A program made the translations under genes and the position numbers. Below the pieces are notes generated by a model. It had not been told where the DNA came from, ran no database searches, and saw only the letters and a program-made list of their open reading frames with translations. Positions 1-9,615 of a stretch of 64,000 bases of DNA are shown here, in pieces. Origin of the DNA: Lotus japonicus (lineage: Eukaryota; Streptophyta; Magnoliopsida; Fabales; Fabaceae); contig NC_080043.1 in assembly GCF_012489685.1 (NCBI RefSeq), forward strand, positions 67,077,920-67,141,919, written 5' to 3'. How positions within the stretch are numbered: the stretch's first letter is position 1; each line of letters opens with the position of its first letter.

Positions 1-21
1 TGATTGTGGAACAAACACAAC

Positions 22-1074
22 TTTTTTTTTTTTTGACAACAAAAATCATATATTGATGAAGAAAGTAAACCATGAGAACACTCCTCTCATGCTAGAGCAA
101 AACAACCAAATTCAACTGGTTAAATCATGGGAGAACCAAAGCTTGGGAGTGAAGCCTCGTTAAAACCTTTCTAGGGAAAACCCAGTGGGAAAAACCCTAA
201 AGAAGGAAAAAGAGTACCCCACACCCAAGAAAACCATGACAAAATTCCAAACGAACAACCACCAAATGTCTCCCCATGATAGAAAACAAGCCCAACACAG
301 TAATAACCCCATAAACAAACTTAAAAACAAAACGGTTCCAAGACAAGGCTTAAGTTCAATCCTAAGAATTCTGCCACAAATCACCATATCCACCATAAAA
401 CTACAAGAATTTAATTGCTTTATCATGATCCTGCCAAGCCATCAAAAACAGAACCACTTCCAAAGCCTCGAAGGAAATTGGACATCCATCGATTCAGCTA
501 CCAAGACAAACCATGAGCACACCAATCTACCACCTTCCATAAACACTACCTGCAACAGTCCAACAAAGAGAGAAAATACAACCAGGAAACACAAGATGCC
601 TCAGTCTTCTTAGCTCACGCAATAACAATGAATTCTCATTTCCAACCTCACAACCCCCCTACACTTAATCCTTCCACCATTACAATTCATAGGCAAGACA
701 GCACATATAAAGATTGTTTCCAAACCTCGCAACAGCACAGTTTAAAACCAGAAATCAGGAGAAAACCATGACAGTAGTTTTAGAACCAAGCAATTTCCAA
801 ACCCCAACCGTACTGTTTTGATCAAAATTCGCCAAGATATCCGCTACAACATTTCCTTCCCTAAATATATGCTTCACCTCTACACAGTTATCAGAGCTTG
901 GTGTTCTAGCAAAAAGAGCAATAAAATGTTGATCCCTTTGTGTCTGCTTCACTAGCAACGCATTCACCATCCACATTGAAACACGACCTCCCGCCGAACC
1001 CACTGCCGGAACCATACAATACTGCATATTCACCGAGCTTGCCCAAGACTCAATCTCCTGCTCCCTATCTGGCC
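22..1074 (-). mobile_element. 5'-truncated LINE retrotransposon insertion
   Basis: A LINE (non-LTR retrotransposon) copy on the minus strand. Its poly(A) tail reads as 13 T on the plus strand (22-34). The insertion is flanked by a perfect 14-bp target-site duplication, GGAACAAACACAAC, at 8-21 and 1075-1088. The upstream end of the coding part is cut off at 1074, the usual 5' truncation of target-primed reverse transcription. Just inside the tail is the LINE 3'-UTR phrase around 150-200 ('aaccctttctagggaaaacc'-like), which is common in plant LINEs. The perfect duplication suggests a fairly young insertion. Confidence 0.85.
755..1074 (-). pseudogene. LINE RNase H-like domain remnant
   Basis: An open frame of about 106 codons reading from the truncation point of the LINE. 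Its C-terminal part contains VKHIFREGNVVADILANF, which matches the end of the RNase H-like domain (RVT_3 type) of plant LINE polyproteins, usually 'HIYREGNxxADxLAN'. The first Met of the open frame (1087) lies in the duplicated target site, so it is not a real start. The reverse transcriptase and endonuclease parts are absent. Confidence 0.6.
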
Positions 1075-1088
1075 GGAACAAACACAAC

Positions 1089-1639
1089 TTTATATGCTTT
1101 AATTAATATTTCATTTTACCTGCATAAGTTGAATTGGTTGGTTAACCCGCCAAATGAGAAAACAGGAAAAAAGATCATTTGAGAAGTGAGAATTGTCGTC
1201 TATAACATCTAGAAACTCAACACTCATCATGATTTAGAATTGCCTCTCTTGAGTTTTGAAGATGTAGTAGTTATCTTTATCTTAGATCACAAGTTACACT
1301 TCACAATCACAAATAATGTAAGTGAAACACTAAAATACAAATTAAACAAAGATTGACCCATGAGTGAGTATTGATAGAAAAAGCATGAAAAAATAATGGG
1401 GCCTAAAAATAAAAATTGGAATTGGCATAGTGCTGACGGTGTGACAGACTCAAAGCTCAAAACAATATTATTAATTTGTTATAAAGAAATTGTCTGAATG
1501 GGCTGCGCGCATCGTTTAGCTTTCAATTCATCTTAAAAGTGAGTTGGGCAGAATGAACCAAAACAAGTTAAATGGTCATACATCTGCCCTGCCCTGTTTA
1601 GGTGGGTTGGCGGGTTAAATGACAATTTCTACCTGCATA
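1089..1639. other. AT-rich intergenic sequence, no gene seen
   Basis: Flank of the LINE insertion. No convincing coding frame, RNA gene or repeat boundary was found here. The T-rich start continues the target site. Confidence 0.5.
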
Positions 1640-2285
1640 TGGGGATACGTGTGAGGATTGTCCCATTTGGACCCCAATCTTGGAGCGTTTTTCCCCGTGG
1701 AGATGGGGATGAGATCAAAAATACCCCCGAGACAAATTTGGGGATGGGGTGGGGATCACTCTCCCCGCCTCATATATATACGTAAAAATTCAATAAATAC
1801 CATTAATAATAAAGTCAAGTAGCTAATAAGAAAACGTATAAAGGACCATAAACATAGCGAATTATATAAAAACAAAAAAACAAAAAAATAATAATACAAT
1901 CAGATTAAAGAATAAAAAATAAGTATAACACCAATTTGTTTTAACAAGTATAAAAGTAAAAACCCTAAACTTCTTATCACTATTACCCTATTTCAAATTT
2001 CTTATTTTGTAGACTTTACACAGTGTGATGATTTTAATCAATACTATTTGACATGTTTCATTTTCATTTGTGGTCCAGGTAAAAATTTATGTTTTTTATA
2101 TTTAATTTAATTTTTATTCAACTTTTAATGATGAGTTAATGGTCCCCATGGGGACCTACGGAAGGTAGGGATTGAGGATGGGGCAAAAATTTACTCCGTC
2201 ATAGGAATGGGGACAAGGAAGAGATGCAGGGACGGGGAGTGTGGAGGCACTCCCCGCCCTAGGTAGGTGCCATCCCTAGGGTTAA
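1640..2285. mobile_element. Non-autonomous DNA transposon with G-rich subterminal repeats (hAT-like)
   Basis: Two G/C-rich blocks (about 1645-1770 and 2140-2280) surround an AT-rich core. Each is built from short 'ggggatgggg'/'ccccgcc' pieces that are roughly inverted relative to each other. The right end, read inward on the minus strand, begins TAGGGATGGCACCTACC, similar to the 'AGGGGTGGCA' ends of plant hAT-type elements. No transposase frame is present. The left terminus is degenerate and I could not fix a target-site duplication, so the family is tentative. Confidence 0.5.
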
Positions 2286-3442
2286 CACGATAAGTCAAAC
2301 TTATTTCACCACCCCAATTAAATACTTATCTCCAACATTTGTGCTCCCTAGCCACAAGCCATGATCCGACACCCTTGGATTTCTTCTTTGTCCGCTAATA
2401 AAAACACTAGTAAATTCATGAATTGGCAATTTATTTAGTCCCGTCCCGTCACGCCATTTGGGAAGGCAACAGAAGAGACAGACGCCAATGATGAACGAAC
2501 GAACATACGTGCCAAAATCCAAATTCACTACTTCTGGGAACAGAGTGCACTCCTTTTATGACTCACTGCAAAATACTTAAGGTCTATTTGACATTATTGG
2601 ACCTACACTATATAAGGCTACAGACATATTAATGAACCTGGACATTAATAGTAAGGGCCTGGCATTCTTGACCGTATTATACTCTGTCATTAAAATTAAT
2701 TTCTACAGATCTTCATCTCACTCAATACACGAATAAGCAATCGAGCATCTTTTATTAAAAATTTGATTTCAAAAATATTCCCAGGATTAATCGGTCTAAT
2801 GCTTTAATTAATACTAGGACATATATTTCCCAATTCCCAAGCATCCAAAAACAATTGAATTAGCTACAATGTAGGTTGTTTGTTTTTCTGTTTGGGCACC
2901 TCAATGTGGATTTGGAGTGTATTGAAAAATGTGTCACTATGTTTGGATGACTTCAACCCACATTCACCTTAACTCACTTTGTGTCCAAAACCCACTTTCA
3001 CTCAACTCCACTCAATCCTCACTTCTACTTTGGATGAAAGTTGGTTGGTACATTGATATTGAAGTTTTATAGTAATTATACACTATGAAAGTGCTTTTGG
3101 TTAATATTATCCAAACAAAATTAATTTATCTAACTTACTTTTAAAATAAAAGTATCCAAACATAAATCACACTACAACAAACTCACATTCATCCAAACTC
3201 TGTTTTGCAAACCCACATTGACTCAAACCCTGTTTTGCAAACTGAAATACAAACACACACGTAGGTGTAGTATCATTGATAGTTAGTTCGGTTTTTAAGC
3301 ACTTAGTATATAAGATTTCATCATTAGATAATGCATATGAAGAAACATTTGTTAAAAGAGATATATCCCGTGGAAATAAGTTAACACACAATCCCCAAAA
3401 TATGTTTGTCTCTACTCTCTTCCATCTTCAAATTCAAATCAA
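2286..3442. other. Intergenic, degenerate repeat-like sequence
   Basis: AT-rich. Between about 2880 and 3250 there are repeated 'tttggatg' and 'ccaaac' pieces facing both ways (for example 2890-2960 and 3180-3250), the style of a decayed MITE, but no clear terminal repeats. No gene is seen. Confidence 0.35.
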
Positions 3443-3611
3443 CAATGATATATATACACCTCATTTTTTAAACATCTCATTTCCACCTATTTTTATTTCT
3501 ATCTCTCTCCTCTTATTATTTATTACATCTCATACTTTCTCTTTCTTACTTTTTATTTTCTTCTTATCTCTCCTCATTCCATCTCTTCTACCTCAAAAAT
3601 AGGTGTGCATG
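3443..3611 (-). mobile_element. Purine-rich MITE, copy 1
   Basis: One of six copies in this window of a MITE of about 170 bp. One strand is almost entirely purine. Its ends are inverted repeats around AATGATATATACACACCT. This copy is inverted, so the plus strand shows the pyrimidine face. Other copies: 8,248-8,414, 8,888-9,058, 41,529-41,678, 41,684-41,851 and 48,045-48,229. Confidence 0.7.
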
Positions 3612-3745
3612 TTTTTTTTTTTTATAAGCAATGGAAAAATATTATATTGAAGAGAAGTACGAGGGATACAAATTAACATTATTATTCAATTCAAATGTAA
3701 GAAGAAAATTACAAAACTATCATAATATTAATTCAAAACATACGT
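3612..3745 (-). mobile_element. Short LINE 3'-tail fragment
   Basis: Twelve T (3612-3623, a poly(A) tail on the minus strand) are followed by the phrase 'ataagcaatggaaaaatatt', typical of the end of plant LINEs. A short possible target duplication, GTGTGCA, occurs at 3604-3610 and 3744-3750. It abuts the end of MITE copy 1. The duplication is only 7 bp, so the right boundary is uncertain. Confidence 0.45.
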
Positions 3746-4582
3746 GTGCAGCTACCGTGGCTCTTAGATGAAGACTGAAGTCAAGACTTGTAACAGTCAA
3801 GTCAAGCCGTCAAGGAATATCGTAGAAGCACCAAACGAGCTGCCGAGCAACAATTTACGTTTATAAAATTAAAATAATGTACTTTGATTAGCTAATCATA
3901 TTTGAAAGATATAGGAAATTTTATTATTTAATATAGCGAAAATAATTTACAAGTTTAAAGGATAATGTGATGTCTTAAAAGTATATATGATTAATCGGTG
4001 AGACTTATCTTTTTTCTAAATAATAACTTAAGTGGTAAGAATTTGAGAACATATGAATTAAAGAAAGAAATGTTCAGAATTAATCCCTGAAATGAGTAAT
4101 TTATCTTCTGATGTACAAAAAAATTCAGTAAACCTTATCTAAACTTGTGTGTATTAAAGTGAGTTGAGAAAATGTCAAAAAAAAAAATAACAACAACTAA
4201 GTGTTAGCATTTAAATTTGGTCTTAGGATTTGCCATGCAATTTTATAGTTTTGAATTTAATCCCTATTTTCAGGCATAATTTTGATTTTTCAATTACTAA
4301 TGTTAATGTAATAGCTATGTGTATAGACTAATCTTACATGACGTATTTTGTTTCATAATTAAATATCACAACTACCTCCTTTAGTGACAAAAAAATATCA
4401 CTGTCATGCGGTGAATTTTTTTTTTGAAATAAGTTGAATTACATAGCTAGCGGTGATTTTTTTTTTACTGAGAGAGTTAGTCGTGCGACCTAGCTTGAGA
4501 GGAAAATATATATGACACATATATATGACCTTGACGCGTGGTAGTAGTAATGTGGCCTTCTATTAGCCAAATCAATAATTAA
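3746..4582. other. AT-rich intergenic sequence
   Basis: No gene or clear element is seen. Several A/T homopolymer tracts are present. Confidence 0.4.
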
Positions 4583-4704
4583 GGGTCCGTTTGAATTGCA
4601 TTTAGGAAGGGTCACGTCGAGGAAAAATCTACTACGACATGTCGTGTTTAAAAGAACATGCGTTGGAGACTTGGAGGGTCACAAATGCCACTCCAAACAG
4701 GTAC
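4583..4704. mobile_element. Tourist-like (PIF/Harbinger) MITE
   Basis: A 122-bp element with imperfect terminal inverted repeats: it begins GGGTCCGTTTGAATTGCATTT and ends with the inverse of GTACCTGTTTGGAGTGGCATTT. TAA flanks both sides (4580-4582 and 4705-4707), the 3-bp duplication expected for PIF/Harbinger elements. No coding capacity. Confidence 0.65.
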
Positions 4705-5154
4705 TAATAGTGCAATATTAACAATAATGCGGACTGAGAAAAGCAAGGACTAAAAGTCTAAAACAATAAAAGGTTTGGATACCAAACTAAATCTGACTAT
4801 AAAATAGGGACTAATAACATTTAAGTCTTAATTAATTGTTACTCCAGTTGGCTTATAAATCTTTAAATTCTCTTTTTTTTATTATAACTAAATCTTTAAA
4901 TTCTTTGAATATTACATTATTAAATACTTTACTTACCGTGGCTCCAAGAGGAAGACCGCACTAGTCAAGCTTTCTGACACCAGTACGTGTAAAATGAGAG
5001 TAAGCACCACCCGACAAACTGTAAATATTAATATAAAATGAGAGTAAGCATTACAATTTTAAGCCAATCATAGTTGAGAGATACAATAAAAATTTTATTT
5101 TATTTAATTAAAATAATTTTTAAATTTAAATGATAATGTGACATATAAATAAAT
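4705..5154. other. AT-rich intergenic sequence
   Basis: No supported feature. A short phrase, 'ccgtggctc', recurs at 3755 and 4937, perhaps from an older duplication. Confidence 0.35.
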
Positions 5155-5490
5155 AAAATTGTATCTCTTAAATAGTGAATTCTTGATTTTAGTTCCTTTT
5201 TAATTTTTTCATTGATTTTAAAGTAGTGAATTGTTGATTTTGGTCCATCCATTCATTTTTATAGCATTTAGTGACGATCATTTAATAGCGGGTTTTGCGC
5301 ATTAGTGACGGTTTTTAAACTGCAAAAAAAAACTGTATTAGTAGTGGTTTAAACCGCCGCTAAATGCTACAAAACTGGATGGATTGACTAAAATCAACAT
5401 TTTGCTATTTTAGACGGATAAGGATCAACAAAAATTTATGGGGGACAAAGTTCAATAATTTTCTATTTTAAGAGGACTAAAAACATATTC
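5155..5490. repeat. Fold-back element (long-TIR MITE)
   Basis: The left arm (about 5170-5275) and right arm (about 5350-5480) are inverted copies. 'gttgattttggtccatccat' on the left matches the reverse complement of 'ggatggattgactaaaatcaac' on the right, and both arms reach 'tagcatttag'. The loop holds an 'aaccgccgctaa'/'ttagtgacggtt' palindrome. The arms are imperfect, so it is old. The long arms suggest a Mutator-like or fold-back MITE. Confidence 0.6.
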
Positions 5491-5689
5491 ATGTTTTTTT
5501 GAAATGCATCTTAAAAATTACTTATATGGTTTGGTTTTATTATCCGATCTAGTTTGTTTTAATTACTCAAACTAGTTATGAAACTTTAAAAAATGGATAT
5601 GGTTAAAAATCGGTTTAAAACACAATTGGCCGTTCAAAATCTAGCTTTAAATGTGGATTTGGTTTTAAAATTAAATTTTGTTCTAAATC

Positions 5690-6230
5690 AGGGTGTACCA
5701 TAAAATCGACCTAAAACTTGAAAAATCGGTCCTAAACCCTAAAATTGACATGAAACCCAAAAAATTTGTCATAAACTTTCAAATCATCCATAAACCCTAA
5801 AATCAACACAAAACCTAAAAGTTGACCCTAAAACCTAAAAATTGCTCGAAACCCAAAAATTAGTCCTCAAACTTAAAATTGGTCTGAGACCCAAAAATCA
5901 GTCATAAACATTCAAATAAAACCAACCTAAAACCCTAATATAGATTCAAACCCCAAAAGATTTCCCCTAACTTTAAAATGTTAGGGTTTTCGGGTCGATT
6001 CTTAAGTTTATGGCTGATTTTAGGGTTTTTGAGCTGATTTCTAAGTTTAAGGCCAATGGGTGTTGAGCTTATTTTAAGGTTTCTTGCGTATTTTAGGGTT
6101 AATGGTCAATTTGAGGGTCTCATGCCTATTTAAAGTTTTAAGGTTGATTTTAGGTGCCGATAGGTTTTTTGACTGATTTTAGGGTTTTATGTTGATTTTA
6201 AAATAATATTAAAATCAATAAAAAAACTGT
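5690..6230. repeat. Inverted region rich in CCCTAAA / TTTAGGG-like motifs
   Basis: From about 5700 to 5960 the plus strand repeats phrases such as 'aaaccctaaaattgac'. From about 5975 to 6200 the inverse appears ('gattttagggttttt'). This gives an irregular two-armed repeat of the plant telomere-like heptamer separated by short spacers. There is no perfect telomere tract. No coding frame is convincing. Confidence 0.5.
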
Positions 6231-7263
6231 GCATGTATTTTTTCAAATCGCAAACTTTTGATTTTGGTTTGGATGAAACCAGTTTTAACTCCAAAGTAGA
6301 AAACTGGATATTCAAACTGGTTTCCATTTTGCAAAATGGATATAAGTTAAAAACCCGTTATCTATAAATTGGACATTTTTGTGTATGGTTATGGTTTGTT
6401 TCATAGAACCAGATATTTTGAACACCCTTGAGTGTTGTAGTACGTACTTCTTTACAACTGAAAAAAATCTATTACCTTAGGGGGAGTGAACAGAGAGAAG
6501 TCGGGTCATGATGGTGGATGATGGAACTCATGAGTGGTAGGTGATTCTGATGGTGGTTCGAGTTGAGCAGAGAAATAAAATGTTGTAATGACAAAGCTTG
6601 TGGTGGCGGTGGCTGAGGAGATAGGTCACTCATCCTTCATATTTTAAGCTTGTCCCCAAAAGAAACGAGGAGAGAGGAAAATGAGAGAAAATATCATGGT
6701 TGTGTTTGGTTTGAGGGAGGGAGATGAGGAAGGAAAGAGAACATGCAAAACAATATCCTTCCTCCATTTGGTTCAATCATTTATAGGGAAGGAAATAAAA
6801 ACTATTATGGGCCCACTCTGAAAAACTTTCCTCCCTTAACTGGATGGAAAGCACAAATGTCCTGATTTTAGGAGAAAATGACAATAATGCCCCCCATCCA
6901 ATTCATTCATGTGTGAAAGAATAAAAAAAATTCCTCACTTTTTAAAACCTTTAATTTTGGGTTCTTAGTTATAATACTAGTATCGAACCAGCGCCATGCA
7001 CAACTAGTATATGAAGGACACAATAAATAAAGAAAAAGTTAAATTGAACATGCATATAAATCAATAAAATTATTAAGGGTTATTCAAATGTCGATAAAAA
7101 CTTCCTTATGTAAATTTAACCTTTGACGTTTTTTAATATTTTTTTGATATTTAATACCAAAGTCATTAAGTCATTATTGTTTTTCCAAAATAATAAACTG
7201 AACCAAAGAAAATTCCATACGTTAAACATTGATAAAAATTTAGCGTTTGATAACAATCTCCCT
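6231..7263. other. Intergenic, with a possible decayed Helitron end
   Basis: AT-rich with G-rich patches (6520-6740). At 6976-7005 'actagtatcgaaccagcgcc' resembles the reverse complement of a Helitron 3' end, but the hairpin is broken. No gene is seen. Confidence 0.3.
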
Positions 7264-7608
7264 TTAAGTACCAGTTACGATCACATTATCATGCCCCCTT
7301 TGCGGAAGCTATCCACCCTTGTACTGTCGCTCGCTTCGTCAACGGAACCTACCGCCTAGCCACACTATTATGAAGACTTTCGACACAAGGAGTCGTTACC
7401 ATGGTCTCACAGACCATCGACTCTGATACCACTTATTGGGGAAGTAAGGGAGTCCATGAGCAGAGGAGCAAACACCAAGAGATATTGATGCCACATTTTA
7501 ACCCAAAACCTTAAGGCATTAGGTTTATGAATCACACTTCTTATAAAGTCTTCTCATCACCCATACTTAACCAATGTGAGTCTCCAACTTACACTTGAAT
7601 TCTCAACA
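7264..7608 (-). mobile_element. Small LTR retrotransposon remnant (LTR plus primer-binding site)
   Basis: On the minus strand a short LTR begins TGTTGAGAATTC at 7608 and runs to about 7433. It is followed by TGGTATCAGAG (7431-7421), the primer-binding site complementary to the 3' end of initiator tRNA-Met used by most plant Copia elements. Leader sequence continues to about 7264. The LTR is only about 175 bp, in the size range of TRIM elements. No second LTR or coding region is nearby. Confidence 0.65.
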
Positions 7609-8143
7609 CTTCTTTCCTCTCGATCACTTTTTTATCCAACCAAATAACCTAAAAACTTCACTTTCCTTTCTCTCTTCTTTCCTCTCTGTAGTAGTTTGAA
7701 AGCTTAAAAATATCAATAATGTTTTGTTTACAAATGTTTTCCACCTCCACCTACAAATATAAAAAGAGGAAAAAAAGAAATGAGTGTTATGGTATATGAT
7801 GTGACAGAAAATATAAAAAGAAATATAAAGAAAAATGTGTAAATATAAGATGAAAGAAAAAGTGAGGTATGTATGAATCAGAGCTTTGTATTCACAGATA
7901 ACATTGTGTTATAATGATCATAAATTGTTGACAACTATACTAAATACTACCAACTTTTATTTTACAATTTTCCCCTTTTATTTTGATAGGAACGTCACTG
8001 ATGAGGTGTCACATCATATCATTAAGACACGTTGTTATTGGTTATTAAGATTCCCTAAAGCTACACCAGCAATTAACAGAAATAAATTAACTAGAATGAG
8101 AGGAGTTTTAGAAAAATGGGGCTCTAATTAAAATCAAAGTATG
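7609..8143. other. AT-rich intergenic sequence
   Basis: No supported feature. Small open frames here have no family resemblance. Confidence 0.35.
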
Positions 8144-8777
8144 AAAATTTTAGAATGATAAAAAGAGTTAAATAGATAGTGAACGTACGTATCTTTAATT
8201 CGGATAAAAAAAATCAATTTTAACAGTAAAGAATATTTATTTGACCAATAATGTTACTTACATATTTTTTTTAGGTGGAATGAAGAGAGATATGAAGAAA
8301 AGAAAAAGTAAGAGAAAGAAAGTATGAGATGTGATAGATGATAGGAGAAAAGAGATAGAAACAAAAATAGGTGAAAATGAAGTGTTTAAAAAATGAGGTG
8401 TGTGTATTGTTATGAATATTTGGATGCTCATCAGAGTTAAGTCCATGGGTCATGCCCACATGTATACTTGTTCAACACTCCAAACATAATAATATAAATA
8501 CAAGAGAGTTTGCACCTAGCAGAGCATCTCCATCACACTATTTCTCTATCTCTTGTTCCTCTCTTTTCCTACCTTATTCACTTGATTACTCTTTATTCAT
8601 AACACGTTATTAGCACGATAGTCTCTCCATAATTCATAAGTATCACTTCCAGAGCAAGTACCACATCCATGTGGAAGGTTATAATTTTACAATTTTTCTT
8701 CTTCTTATTCTTCTCATTCTTCTTTGAATCATTTATCTATGAGTCCAGAAGTACCATAGAAATAAGCATGAATCCTT
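8144..8777 (+). mobile_element. Copia LTR/leader, tandem unit 1
   Basis: The first of two directly repeated units of about 634 bp. Each holds the end of a Copia LTR with a promoter-like stretch ('aatataaatacaag', about 8490), the LTR end ...TTCATAACA, and then CGTTATTAGCACGA (8605-8618), a primer-binding motif of the half-tRNA-iMet kind seen in some plant Copia elements. The start of the leader follows. A MITE lies in the LTR part. The repeat starts at AAAATTTTAG in both units. Confidence 0.6.
8248..8414 (+). mobile_element. Purine-rich MITE, copy 2
   Basis: Lies inside tandem unit 1 of the Copia LTR. Left end 'aataatgttacttaca', right end 'tgtgtattgttatg'. It is at the same relative place as copy 3 in unit 2, so it was present before the duplication. 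Confidence 0.65.
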
Positions 8778-9440
8778 AAAATTTTAGAATGATAAAAAGA
8801 GTTAAATAGATAGTGAACGTACGTATCTTTAATTCGGATAAAAATGCATTTAATCCATTTTAACAGTAAAAAATATTTATTTGACCAATAATGTTACTTA
8901 CATACTTTTTTTAGGTGGAATGAAGATAGAGATAGGAAGAAAAGAAAAAGTAAGAGAAAGAAAGTATGAGATGTAATAGATGATAGGAGAAGAGAGATAG
9001 AAACAAAAATTGGTGAAAATGAAGTGTTTAAAAAATGAGGTGTGTATATTGTTATGAATACTTGGATGCCCATCAGAGTTGAGTCCATGGGCCAGGCCCA
9101 CATGTATACTTGTTTAACACTTCAAACCTAATAATATAAATACAAGGGAGTCTGCACCTAGCAGAGCATCTCCATCACACTATTTCTCTATCTCTTGTTC
9201 CTCTCTTCTCATACCTTATTCACTTGCTTACTCTTTATTTATAACACGTTATCAGCACGATAGTCTCTCCATAATTCATAATTCCTAAGTGAAAGAGTAA
9301 GTATCACTTCCAGAGTAAGTACCACATCCATGTGGAAGGTTATAATTTTACAATTTTTCTTCTTCTTCTTCTTTCTTCTCATTCTCCTTCGAATCATTTA
9401 TCTATGAGCCCAGAAGTACCATAGTAATAAGCATGAATCC
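8778..9440 (+). mobile_element. Copia LTR/leader, tandem unit 2
   Basis: Near-copy of the preceding unit, joined head to tail. Its primer-binding motif CGTTATCAGCACGA is at 9247-9260. A 13-bp piece around 9282 ('aattcctaagtga') is extra relative to unit 1. The leader continues from here into the minisatellite and then, after the solo LTR insertion, the body of the Copia element. Confidence 0.6.
8888..9058 (+). mobile_element. Purine-rich MITE, copy 3
   Basis: Same element and same position in the second tandem unit as copy 2. The two differ by scattered substitutions, consistent with an old duplication. Confidence 0.65.
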
Positions 9441-9615
9441 TGATGATTCATAGCCTTACAGTCCAGAAGCACTGTAATTAAATTATTTTTGCATGAATCA
9501 TGAAGATTCATAGCCTTACAGTTCAGAAGCACTGTAATTGAATTATTTTGCATGAATCAGGCTTGCTTACAGTCCGGAAGCACTGTAGTTGAATTATTTT
9601 GAAAGAATCATGAAG
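9430..9615 (+). repeat. Copia leader minisatellite, left part
   Basis: About three units of 55-60 bp, each with 'gcatgaatc..gattcatagc', 'ttacagtccagaagcactgta' and 'gaattatttt'. Each unit carries a small palindrome, TGAATC-ATGAA-GATTCA, and a second inverted pair, ACAGT/ACTGT. The array is interrupted at 9616 by the solo LTR and resumes at 13,194. Confidence 0.75.

Noticed and set aside
185..613. 142-codon plus-strand open frame in the LINE
   Set aside because: It is the complement of the LINE 3' UTR, with low-complexity composition and no domain.
7418..7432. tRNA gene suggested by the initiator-tRNA-like TGGTATCAGAG
   Set aside because: Only the 3'-complement needed for a primer-binding site is present; no cloverleaf can be drawn.
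8258..9103. Several 60-70-codon minus-strand frames rich in Phe/Ser/Leu
   Set aside because: They are the pyrimidine strand of the purine-rich MITE; the hydrophobic look is a composition effect.
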